From Anthoceros angustus (lineage: Eukaryota > Streptophyta > Anthocerotopsida > Anthocerotales > Anthocerotaceae), in the NCBI GenBank assembly GCA_010909165.1, contig MU008169.1:1426001-1490000 (forward strand): a DNA stretch of 64,000 bases, written 5' to 3'. Below are positions 25,778 to 36,260 of this stretch, piece by piece. The notes beneath the pieces are model-generated. The model saw only the letters and a program-made list of their open reading frames with translations. It was not told the DNA's origin and ran no database searches. A program made the position numbers and the translations under genes. The first letter of the stretch is position 1. Each line of letters opens with the position of its first letter.

Positions 25778-26687
25778 CACCAATACATATTCGAGGCTAT
25801 CATATTGAATGAAAGTCACACTATGTTCTAGACATATACCCTCATGGATCGATCTCCTCCTTTTTCGTTTTGACAAGAGGTGGCCTCGTCACATGTGGAC
25901 AAATAGGTTATGATGTCATATTGGAATAGTACAAGTAACATGACTTGCAAAAGTAAATATCTTACCGCATAAAAAGCATACTCATCATCTTTGCATTCTC
26001 CTCCTTTTCAGCTTTTGACAAGAGGTCCCCTCACGCCAAGCATGTGGACAAATAGGTTCTGATGTCATATTGGAATAGTACTTACAAGTAGTAACATGAC
26101 TTACAAACCAAAACAAACAAAATCTTACGGATAAGAGCATACTCATCGTTGGTGGTAGCGGCACTTGCCCCGATGCATATCGAGACCATGTAGCCAAAGA
26201 TACCACATTATGGATATCACGACCATATAGACTTTCAAAACCGGACCCACAAATCGCGCTATGGTTCCTTGCCCATGACACTTGCCGGTGTTTGATTGAG
26301 CTTAGCAAATATAGTAAAAACTCCCACATTTGGTGCTCGTAGCTCTCGTTATCTCCAACAAACCACTTGTCGTGCTCTAAGCCAATCTTGGAATAATCCA
26401 CATTATCGCAAGGTCCGGGCAAGAATCTTGTACAATAGACAAAAGCAATAGCACACAAAATAAGTCATAAAGAGTAATTGCGGGCATTTTACATGGAATT
26501 ACGACATGTTTCAAAAGCTTACAAATTTATCATCTCGCGTCCATAATCTCGAGCGAATTAAAGGTTAACATTGTCCCAAACTTTTGAAGGCGTGGGACAT
26601 TTTTGTCCACACTAATCAATAGCCTATAAGCGCTAAACAGAACCCCAAGACCACAATCATCCAACTAGGCAGCGTTGCATCCGCCAT
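25778..26687 (-). pseudogene. Array gene-unit copy 6
   Basis: Start codon at 26687-26685 in the altered context CTATGGCGGATGC, so the second codons differ from other copies. A 157-codon frame (26458-25985) runs from the CDNVDYSKIG block through two tandem donor blocks into the AEKE-type exon, the longest continuous frame in the family. It includes intron-like sequence, so its full length is probably not a protein. Confidence 0.45.
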
Positions 26688-27928
26688 AGCTATCACTAAT
26701 ACCAAGAGGTCTTTGCTTAAAATTCAAGCAAGAAAGGTGTAATGCTCATACCACATCTTGCCACATATATATAGCCTCTAACAAGTTTTGGTCTTGATGT
26801 TTTGTTTCAAAATTGAAAGGATGGCAAGGTTTTGTTTTGTTTTAAATGAAGCTTTTGATTAACAAGGTCTTTTGAAGAAAATGGGATGGGTTTTTTTTTT
26901 TGTTTTTCAAACTTTCCAAGACTTGGCAATTGCACATGCTGATTGCTAGTAATTAATAGGGATAGGCGGGGCAGATCTCCGAAGAGGCTCCAATTGGGCC
27001 TTTGCCGTAACTCGTCCCAACTACATGTCGCGGTGAGTGTGAGGGCTGGGCAGTAAAAGCAGTAGGTCAATACTTATATTTCTATTTTGAGAGTTTCAAC
27101 ATTCTCTGCAAATATTGCTATCGATTTTAACATTTATTAAAATTCATACTTACTTAGAACCAAGCACATGTACCTCCCCAAAGAAACCCTTGTCTCCCAA
27201 TCAAACCCTAGTTCCATCGAGCCTTCTTCTTTGGGAAAGCAGCCTGCAAGGCCTCCAAGAATGAGTCGTGGGAGACCCGGTGTCCATGAGGCCCTCCACG
27301 ACCGCTCCCCAATTCCACAACCAGCTCCGACAAGCCCGGCCTCCCACTCGCCCTCTCGCTCATGAGATTCTCACCTTTTCTAGAGTCTGCATGTGCACCT
27401 GGTGTTTTGGCGCTTTCTAGTGATCGTTTCTCGAGTCCCAGATTTTGAGTTATTTAATTTCCAAAATTCATTATTTTACATTTCAATTAATTTCCGCAAG
27501 CACTCTTCGTGGCACGGTGAGTTAGCTCCATTGCTTCGTGCATTCCCACCTTCTCAATCCAATTAAAAGATCTCTTTTTATGGTTTTGAGGTCCAATTGA
27601 TATAGATCATAACTACGGAAGTGGTTGGAGGTTTGAGCCTTTGCATACCTACATACCTACATAGTTACATGGTATATAATAAGAACAACAAACACTTTAT
27701 GGGTCCGACAAAACTACTAACGTGCGTCACAGGAACACAGCTCCCTCGAATTCCATACTGCTCTTTGGCGACCACCGAGCACATTGACATACCACGCCAA
27801 GCCTCCTCGTATGGAGCGACAAGCAACAATTGTTGTTCTAGTAAATTTTGAGGTCAATTGAGCGTTTTTAGGCTAGCTTTAGTTTGGAGTTTTGGGGCTT
27901 ATCACAAGTTTCCTCAAATCCTTAATTG

Positions 27929-28014
27929 TCACGCCACCAACTAATCTGACTTATGCGCCGCATAAGCAGAACCCCAAGACCACAATCATCCAACTAGGCG
28001 TTGCATCCCGCCAT
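27929..28014 (-). pseudogene. Array gene-unit copy 7, deleted to its start region
   Basis: CTTAATTGTC is joined directly to ACGCCACCAACTAAT at 27929, removing about 1.2 kb that contains the middle and 3' coding blocks. Only the start codon (28014-28012), the first few codons and the upstream promoter remain. Confidence 0.6.
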
Positions 28015-29248
28015 GGCTATCACTAATACGAGGTCTTTGCTTAAAATTCAAGCAAGAAGGTGTAATGCTCATACCACATCTTGCCACATATATATAGCCT
28101 CTAACAAGTTTTGGTCTTGATGTTTTGTTTCAAAATTGAAAGGATGGCAAGGTTTTGTTTTGTTTTAAATGAAGCTTTGATTAACAAGGTCTTTTGAAGA
28201 AAATGGGATGGGTTTTTTTTGTTTTTCAAACTTTCCAAGACTTGGCAATTGCACATGCTGATTGCTAGTAATTAATAGGGATAGGCGAGGCGGATCTCCG
28301 GAAGAGGCTCAATTGGGCCTTTGCGTAACTCGTCCCAACTACATGTCGCGGTGAGTGTGAGGGCGGGGGTGAAAAAGCAGTGGAGTCAATACTTATATTT
28401 CTATTTTGAGGTTTCAACATTCTCTGCAAATATTGCTATCGATTTTAACATTTATTAAAATTCATACTTACTTAGAACCAAGCACATGTACCTCCCCAAA
28501 GAAACCCTTGTCTCCCAATCAAACCCTAGTTTCATCGAGCCTTCTTCTTTGGAAAGCTGCAAGGCCTCCAAGAATGAGTCGTGGGAGACCCGGTGTCATG
28601 AGGCCCTCCACGACCGCTCCCCAATTCCACAACCAGCTCCCAGAGCAAGCACGGCCTCCCACTCGCCCTCTCGCTCACAGGAGATTCTCACCTTTTCTAG
28701 AGTCATGTGCACTGGTGTTTTCTCGCTTTTAGGTTTCTAGTGATCGTTTCTCGAGTCAGGCATTTTGAGTTATTTAATTTCCAAAATTCATTATTTTACA
28801 TTTCAATTAATTTCCGCAAGCACTCTCGTAATGGTAGCTCCATTGCTTCGTGCATTCCACCTTCTCAATCCAATTAAAAGATCTCTTTTTATGGTTTTGA
28901 AGTCAATTGATATAGATCATAACTGGAAGTGGTTGGAGGTTTGAGCCTTTGCATACCTACATACCTACATAGTTACATGGTATATAATAAGAACAACAAA
29001 CACTTTATGGGTCCGACAAAACTACCAACGACGCGGCGCGTCATGAACCACGGCTCTCGATTCCATTCAGCCTCTTGTCGAGACTAATGAGCACATTGAC
29101 ATACCACGCCAAGCCTCCTCGTGCGGAGCGACAAGCAACAATTGTTGTTCTAGTAAATTTTGAGGTCAATTGAATGTTTTGAGGCTAGCTTTAGTTTGGA
29201 GTTTTGGGGCTTATCAAGTTTCCTCAAATCCTTAAGAAAACGTTTTCA

Positions 29249-30142
29249 CCAATACATATTCGAGCTATATGAATGAAAGTCACACTATGTTCTAGACATA
29301 TACCCTCATGGATCGATCTCCTCCTTTTCATTTTGACAAGAGGTGGCCTCGTCAAGCATGTGGACAAATAGGTTATGATGTCATATTGGAATAGTACAAG
29401 TAACATGACTTGCAAAAGTAAATATCTTACCGCATAAAAGCATACTCATCATCGTTGGTTCCAGCTCTCCTCCTTTTCAGCTTTTGACAAGAGGTCCCCT
29501 ACGTCAAGCATGTGGACAAATAGGTTACGATGTCATATTGAATAGTACTTACAAGTAGTAACATGACTTACAAACCAAAACAAACAAAATCTTACCGGAT
29601 AAGAGCATACTCATCGTTATTCAGAAGGCACCCCGATGCATATCGGACCATGTAGCCAAAGATACCACATTATGGATATCACGACCATATAGACTTTCGT
29701 CAAAACCGAAGCCACCCACAAATCGGCTATGGTTCCTTGCCCATGACACTTGCCGGTGTTTGATTGAGCTTGGCAAATATAGTAAAACTCCACATTTCGG
29801 TGCTCGTAGCTCGTTATCTCCAACAAACCACTTGTCGTGCTCTAAGCCAATCTTGGAATAATCCACATTATCGCAAGAATCTTGTACAATAGACAAAAGC
29901 AATAGCAATACAAAATAAGTCATAAAGAGTAATTGCAGGCATTTTACGCAAATTACACGACATGTTTCAAAAGCTTACGGAATTTATCATCTCGCGTCCA
30001 TAATCTCCGAATCCAATTAAAGGTTAACATTGTCCCAAACTTTTGAAGACGTGGGACATTTTACGCCAATTCTAATACAGTATAGCGCAAACAGTAACCC
30101 CAAGACCACAATCATCCAACTAGACGCGTTGCATCCCGCCAT
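29249..30142 (-). pseudogene. Array gene-unit copy 8
   Basis: Start codon at 30142-30140. The middle block frames (29923-29621 and 29826-29617) overlap, showing an indel between the KWFVGD and KCHGQG words. Promoter TATATATA at about 30221. Confidence 0.45.
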
Positions 30143-30825
30143 GGCTATCACTAATACCAAGAGGTCTTTGCTTAAAATTCAAGCAAGAAAGGTGTAATGC
30201 TCATACCACATCTTGCCACATATATATAGCCTCTAACAAGTTTTGGTCTTGATGTTTTGTTTCAAAATTGAAAGGATGGCAAGGTTTTGTTTTGTTTTAA
30301 ATGAAGCTTTGATTAACAAGGTCTTTTGAAGAAAATGGGATGGGTTTTTTTTTTTGTTTTTCAAACTTTCCAAGACTTGGGTACATGCTGATTGCTAGTA
30401 ATTAATAGGGATAGGCGGGGCGATCTCCGTGAAGAGGCTCCAATTGGGCCTTTGCCGTAACTCGTCCAACTACATGTCATGTCGCGGTGAGTGTGAGGGG
30501 CTGGCGGGGAAAAGCATAGTGTTGAGAAGAGACAATCAAGGGGCAAGAGTTTGAGTTATCGCCGACCATCCTCTTGGTTGTTGAGGACTTAGATGTTGTG
30601 GTGATGGCGGGATGACTTTCGGCCTTGGACTTCTATTCCCTTGGAGGAGGGCGTCTTCAACTCGCCGTTGTGGTATGTATGGTGGATGTGTAGAGGCGGA
30701 TCGAACTCAAGGACGAGGTAGAATTTCAAGGCACTCGGCAAATGTTTGCACCAAATGAAACATCAAAGACGTTGGGCTATGTACTACGACTGCACAGAGG
30801 TGGTTCGAGAATAACTAACTTTTGA

Positions 30826-31440
30826 AAAGCAAGAAAGGTGTAATGCTCATACCACATCTTGCCACATATATATAGCCTCTAACAAGTTTTGGTCTTGATG
30901 TTTTGTTTCAAAATTAAAGGATGGCAAGGTTTTGTTTTGTTTTAAATGAAGCTTTGATTAACAAGGTCTTTTGAAGAAAATGGGATGGGTTTTTTTTTTT
31001 TTTTCAAACTTTCCAAGACTTGGCAATTGCACATGCTGATTGCTAGTAATTAATAGGGATAGGCGGGCGGATCTCCGTGAAGAGGCTCCAATTGGGCCTT
31101 TGTAACTCGTCAACTACATGTCGCGGTGTGAGGGGCTGGGAGAAAAGCATAGTGTTGAGAAGAGACAATCAAGGGGCAAGAGTTTGAGTTGGTCGACTGT
31201 CCTCTTGGTTGTTGAGGACTTAGATGTTGTGGTGATGGCGGGATGACTTTCGGCCTTGGACTTCTATTCCCTTGGAGGAGGGCGTCTTCAACTCGCCGTT
31301 GTGGTATGTATGGTGGGTGTGTAGAGGTTAGATCGAACTCAAGGACGAGGTAGAATTTCAAGGCACTCGGCAAATGTTTGCACCAAATGAAACATCAAGG
31401 CGCGTTGGGCTATGTACTACGTCTGGTACCAGAGGTGGTT
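30826..31440. repeat. Extra promoter-block copy, no coding part
   Basis: At 30826 AACTTTTGAAAAGCAAG joins AAAGGTGTAATGCTC, so the ~610 bp from the TATATATA promoter to the GAATAACTAAC landmark is present twice in tandem without a start codon or coding blocks. The shared bases at the join are GCAAGAA. Confidence 0.8.
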
Positions 31441-32346
31441 CGAGAATAACTAACTTTTGAAAAGCAGAAGGTCAATACTTATATTTCTATTTTTGAGAGT
31501 TTCAACATTCTCTGCAAATATTGCTATCAGTTTTAACATTTATTAAAATTCATACTTACTTAGAACCAAGCACATGTACCTCCCCAAAGAAACCCTTGTC
31601 TCCCAATCAAACCCTAGTTTCATCGAGCCTTCTTCTTTGGGAAAGCGATAAGGCCTCAAGAATGAGTGCGTGGGAGACCGGTGTCCCGCGAGGCCCTCCA
31701 CGACCCTCCCCAATTCCACAACCGACTCGAGCCTCGGCCTCCCACTCGCCTCTCGCTCACGAGATTCTCACCTTTTCTAGAGTCCGCATGTGCACCGTGT
31801 TTTCGCTTTTGGCGTTTCTAGTGATCGTTTCTCGAGAGTCCGGCATTTTGAGTTATTTAATTTCCAAAATTCATTATTTTACATTTCCAATTAATTTCGG
31901 CAAGCACTCTCTTGTGGTACGGTAGTTAGCTCCATTGCTTCGTGCATTCCCACCTTCTCAATCCAATTAAAAGATCTCTTTTATGGTTTTGAAGTCCAAT
32001 TGATATAGATCATAACTTTCTGGAAGTGGTTCGGAGGTTTGAGTAATGCATACCTACATACCTACATAGTTACATGGTATATAATAAGAACAACAAACAC
32101 TTTATGGGTCCGACAAAACTACCACGTGCGGCATAGAACAGCCTCCTCGAATTCCATAGCAGCCTCTTGTCGACCACCGAGCACATTGACATACCACGCC
32201 AAGCCTCCTCGTGCGGAGCGACAAGCAACAATTGTTGTTCTAGTAAATTTTGAGGTCAATTGAACGTTTTTGAGGCTAGCTTTAGTTTGGAGTTTTGGGG
32301 CTTATCACAAGTTTCCTCAAATCCTTAATTGTCTGAAAACGTTTTC

Positions 32347-33259
32347 ACCAATACATATTCAGGCTATCATATTGAATGAAAGTCACACTATGTTCTAGAC
32401 ATATACCCTCATGGATTGATCTCCTCCTTTTTCGTTTTGACAAGAGGTGGCCTACGTCAAGCATGTGGACAAATAGGTTATGATGTCATATTGGAATAGT
32501 ACAAGTAACATGACTTGCAAAAAGTAAATATCTTACCGCATAAAAAGCATACTCATCATCGCTGGTTAATTGACTCCTCCTTTTCAGCTTTTGACAAGAG
32601 GTCCCCTTGCCAAGCATGTGGACAAATAGGTTACGATGTCATATTGAATAGTACTTACAAGTAGTAACATGACTTACAAACCAAAACAAACAAAATCTTA
32701 CGGATAAGAGCATACTCATCGTTGGTCAGAGTGCACTTGCCCCGATGCATATCGACCATGTAGCCAAAGATACCACATTATGGATATCACGACCATATAG
32801 ACTTTCACAAACCGAAGCCACCCACAAATCGCTATGGTTCCTTGCCCATGACACTTGCCGGTGTTTGATTGAGCTTAGCAAATATAGTAAAACTCCCACA
32901 TTTCGGTGCTCGTAGCTCTCGTTATCTCCAACAAACCACTTGTCGTGCTCTAAGCCAATCTTGGAATAATCCACATTATCGCAAGGTCTGGGCAAGAATG
33001 CTATACAATAGACAAAACGCAATAGCACACAAAATAAGTCATAAAGAGTAATTGCAGGCATTTTACGCAAATTACACGACATGTTTCAAAAGCTTACGAA
33101 ATTTATCATCTCGCGTCCATAATCTCCGAGCAATTAGAGGTTAACATTGTCCCAAACTTTTGAAGGCGTGGGACATTTTGTCGCCACCAATACTATAGCT
33201 AGCGCACAAATGAACCCCAAGACCACAATCATCCAACTAGACGTTGCATCCCGCGCCAT
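32347..33259 (-). pseudogene. Array gene-unit copy 9
   Basis: Start codon at 33259-33257, here with an extra GC before it (CCGCGCCATGG on the plus strand). A 118-codon frame (33082-32726) spans the middle block; several C/G sites are deleted. Promoter TATATATA at about 33338. Confidence 0.45.
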
Positions 33260-34486
33260 GGCTATCACTAATACCAAGAGGTCTTTGCTTAAAATTCAAG
33301 CAAGAAAGGTGTAATGCTCATACCACATCTTGCCACATATATATAGCCTCTAACAAGTTTTGGTCTTGATGTTTTGTTTCAAAATTGAAAGGATGGCAAG
33401 GTTTTGTTTTGTTTTAAATGAAGCTTTGATTAACAAGGTCTTTTTGAAGAAAATGGGATGGGTTTTTTTTTTTTTTTTGTTTTTTCAAACTTTCCAAGAC
33501 TTGGCAATTGCACATGCGATTGCTAGTAATTAATAGGGATAGGCGAGGCGGATCTCGGAAGAGGCTCAATTGGGCCTTGCCGTAACTCGTCCCAACTACA
33601 TGTCGCGGTGAGTGTGAGGGGCTGGCGGTGAAAAGCAGAGTCAATACTTATATTTCTATTTTTGAGAGTTTCAACATTCTGCAAATATTGCTATCGATTT
33701 TAACATTTATTAAAATTCATACTTACTTAGAACCAAGCACATGTACCTCCCCAAAGAAACCCTTGTCTCCCAATCAAACCCTAGTTTCATCGAGCCTTCT
33801 TCTTTGGGAAAGCAGTGCAAGGCCTCCAAGAATGAGTCGCGTGGGAGACCCGGTGTCCGCGAGGCCCTCCACGACCCGCCTCCCCAATTCCACAACCAGC
33901 TCGACAAGCTGGCCTCCCACTCGCCCTCTCGTTCACGAGATTCTCACCTTTTCTAGAGTCCGCACAGCCGCTAAGGTTTCTAGTGATCGTTTCGAGAGTC
34001 AAGCATTTTGAGTTATTTAATTTCCAAAATTCATTATTTTACATTTCCAATTAATTTCCACTTGCACGGTACTGAGTTAGCTCCATTGCTTCGTGCATTC
34101 CCACCTTCTCAATCCAATTAAAAGATCTCTTTTATGGTTTTGAAGTCCAATTGATATAGATCATAACTCCGGAAGTGGTTCGGAGGTTTGAGCCTTTGCA
34201 TACCTACATACCTACATAGTTACATGGTATATAATAAGAACAACAAACACTTTATGGGTCCGATAAACTACTAACATAGAACACAGCCCTCGAATTCCAT
34301 ACTCGCTCTTGTCGACCACCGAGCACATTGACATACCACGCCAAGCCTCCTCGTATGGAGCGACAAGCAACAATTGTTGTTCTAGTAAATTTTGAGGTCA
34401 ATTGAGCGTTTTTGAGGCTAGCTTTAGTTTGAGTTTTGGGGCTTATCACAAGTTTCCTCAAATCCTTAATTGTCTGAAAAACGTTT

Positions 34487-34693
34487 TCACCAATACATAT
34501 TCGTGCTATCATATTGAATGAAAGTCACACTATGTTCTAGACATATACCCTCATGGATCGATCTCCTCCTTTTCGTTTTGACAAGAGGTGGCCTACGTCA
34601 AGCATGTGGACAAATAGGTTATGATGTCATATTGGAATAGTACAAGTAACATGACTTGCAAAAAGTAAATATCTTACCGCATAAAAAGCATAC
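34487..34693 (-). pseudogene. Array gene-unit copy 10, 3' part, cut by the retroelement
   Basis: Only the 3' block up to GCATAAAAAGCATACT is present before the retroelement begins at 34694. The rest of a copy resumes at 40910 but starts again at TTTTGACAAGAGGTGGCC, so about 120 bp occur on both sides of the element. Confidence 0.55.
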
Positions 34694-34839
34694 TGTCGCA
34701 CGAGGTAAGCACTTGAATTCATAGAAGCACTTCCTCGGCCAACAACCAAGCAAACAAATCTAATACGCAGGTATATAGGTGCAAACCAATGCTGTCATGC
34801 CGTGTGATACTAATCTCTGCACTTGGGTTTAGTGTTTGA

Positions 34840-35030
34840 TTAGCATTAATTAATCTAATTACCTATCTTTAAGTAAGTAATTAGTGTTAATTAATCTAAA
34901 GTGCTTATGTTAATTAAGCATTGATTAGTGTTAATTAATCTAAAGTGCTTATGTTAATTAAGCATTGATTAGTGTTAATTAATCTAATGTGCTTATGTTA
35001 ATTAAGCATTGATTAGTGTTAATTAAACAT
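34840..35030 (+). repeat. AT-rich ~41-bp tandem repeats inside the LTR
   Basis: Three head-to-tail copies of a unit with GTGCTTATGTTAATTAAGC and ATTGATTAGTGTTAATTAA, also present in the 3' LTR (about 40375-40560) with a few substitutions. They lie upstream of the TATA box, the U3 position where LTR enhancer repeats are common. Confidence 0.8.
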
Positions 35031-35232
35031 GGTTAGCAATAGCTAAGTGGATAAGCTCAAGTAATATGCTTTGGCATATTCCTTGCATATTATAGTGTAT
35101 TCTTAGGATACAATAGCTAAGTGGATAAGCTCAAGTAATATGCTTTGGCATATTCCTTGCATATTATAGTGTATTCTTAGGATATTTCGCATATCGATGC
35201 CAATAGGATATCTTAGGAATATGCCGATGCGT

Positions 35233-35253
35233 GGGTCTAGTATATATAGACCC
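35233..35253 (+). promoter_or_regulatory. LTR TATA box inside a palindrome
   Basis: GGGTCTA, then GTATATA, then TAGACCC: a TATATATA box enclosed by 7-base inverted arms. The 3' LTR has the same arrangement, slightly shortened (40692-40710). Position upstream of the hairpin fits the LTR promoter. Confidence 0.65.
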
Positions 35254-35260
35254 TTCCATT

Positions 35261-35290
35261 GAGGACAAGCTCAGATCATAGCTTGTCCTC
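35261..35290 (+). promoter_or_regulatory. Perfect 11-bp hairpin downstream of the LTR TATA box
   Basis: GAGGACAAGCT (35261-35271) and AGCTTGTCCTC (35280-35290) form a perfect stem with an 8-base loop. It is conserved in the 3' LTR (40718-40728 with 40737-40747), with only a loop change. It starts about 20 bases after the TATA box, where transcripts would begin, so the RNA 5' end could fold into this stem. Confidence 0.65.
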
Positions 35291-35450
35291 TAGATATGCA
35301 ATGCAAGAGCGTTGTGAGGAGGCCAAAGCTATGACTCCGAGAGCGATGTGTGAGGAATTTGCGTGTTGTTCTCGTGGGGAGAGTGTGTTTGTGCCACGAC
35401 GTGCGAGCTACTCCCTCCTGTTGTTACAAGCTATGATCTCAGCTTGTGCA

Positions 35451-35609
35451 CGCTAGGTGATGCTAGGCGATGCTAGGCGATGCTAGGCGATGCTAGGCGA
35501 TGCTAGGCGATGCTAGGTGATGCTAGGCGACGCTAGGCGATGCTAGGTGATGCTAAGCGACCCTAGGCCATGCTAGGCCGTGCTAGGCGAGGCTACGCGA
35601 GGCAACGCT
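35451..35609 (+). repeat. Decamer tandem repeat GATGCTAGGC
   Basis: About fifteen head-to-tail copies of a 10-base unit (TGCTAGGCGA phase) with scattered variants (GGTGA, AGCGA, CTACG). It lies just after the LTR. With period 10 it has no constant reading frame. Confidence 0.9.
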
Positions 35610-36260
35610 AGTTCTTTAAGCAAGTAGGCAAGGGACTCTCTGAAGTGTGCCCAAGGCTTAAGGCCTAGAGAGGACCAAGCCCAAGGCGAGGAGAGGAGGA
35701 GAAGCTCAAGCCCAAGGCCAAGGAGGAGGCAAGAAGCCCAAGTCCAAGGCCAAGGAGAGGAGGCGAAGCCCAAGTCCAAGGCCAAGGAGGAGAAGAAGCC
35801 CAAGCCCAAGGCCAAGGAGGAGGCAAGAAGCCCAAGTCCAAGGCCAAGGAGGCGAAGAAGCCCTACCAAGGAGAGAATGAGGCCTCCACAAGGGCTGGCC
35901 TTTTAAGGCCAACCAACCAAGGGAGAAACAAGAGTATTTTACTCTTGGGCCCGGATTCAAGGGATAAGGGAAGCGGATAGACATGGGTATGTCATCAGTC
36001 CATTTGATTTCACTTTCTGTCCAAAACTCCTAGTTGTGCACCCCATCCAGGTACTGATCCACCCACGGGTGCTTAACTGGAGTTCTATGCCTTTGCTATC
36101 CAACTCACCCAGCTCACATTTTTGACAGTTAGCCTGCAGAGTATTTGTATGCAATTTTAACATGCATAGATACTTAGAGGTTTCACTAATCACGATCTAA
36201 GATAGCGGGTGTGTTAACCTTGATTAAGGGTTTGATCTAGCCACTAACCGCCTGGAGTGC
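35610..36260 (+). other. Retroelement leader, no clear gene
   Basis: Apart from the Lys-rich repeat I see no convincing coding sequence. No standard tRNA primer-binding site is visible just after the LTR. TGGTACCACC at 36356 shares only its first bases with the usual TGGTATCAGAGC and is weak. Confidence 0.4.
35690..35880 (+). repeat. Repeat encoding Lys/Ala/Pro/Glu-rich units
   Basis: About five imperfect copies of a ~36-base unit (AAGCCCAAGTCCAAGGCC plus GGAGGAGGC). In the best frame it reads KPKSKAKEEAK-like words, as in histone H1 tails, but the frame slips between copies by single-base losses. On the minus strand it gives low-complexity LGLG frames that are not genes. Confidence 0.6.

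Larger units (their letters stand above)
14656..34693. repeat. Tandem array, central block
   Basis: Head-to-tail units recognised by the landmark GGTCAATACTTATATTTC at 17036, 20632, 22780, 24925, 27065, 28385, 31470 and 33640. Spacings of about 2140-2170 bp mark units lacking a 330-bp block (from GTGTTGAGAAGAGACAATC to GAATAACTAACTTTTG). Longer spacings (3596, 3085) contain local duplications with breakpoints at 18710 and 30826, and the short one (1320) contains a deletion at 27929. A plus-oriented CAAACCCTAGTTTCATCG block recurs in each unit. The block also holds copies 2-9 and part of copy 10 of the minus-strand gene-like unit. Confidence 0.9.
34694..35445 (+). repeat. 5' LTR (first ~95 bp inverted)
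   Basis: From CATGCCGTGTGATACTAATC (34798) to TTACAAGCTATGATC (35438) it matches the 3' LTR. The first segment, 34694-34789, instead matches the reverse complement of the first 91 bases of the 3' LTR (40240-40330). It also has a 74-bp tandem duplication (35037-35110 and 35111-35184) absent from the 3' LTR. The true 3' border is uncertain: the 3' LTR stops matching at about 40900, and a longer LTR truncated downstream cannot be excluded. Confidence 0.75.

Noticed and set aside
34840-35030. CRISPR-like regular repeats
   Set aside because: The 41-bp units are contiguous without unique spacers, AT-rich and inside an LTR of a eukaryotic element.
35573-35984. Minus-strand Leu/Gly-rich frames of 60-98 codons
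   Set aside because: They are the complement of the Lys/Pro/Ala repeat of the retroelement leader; the low complexity is a by-product.
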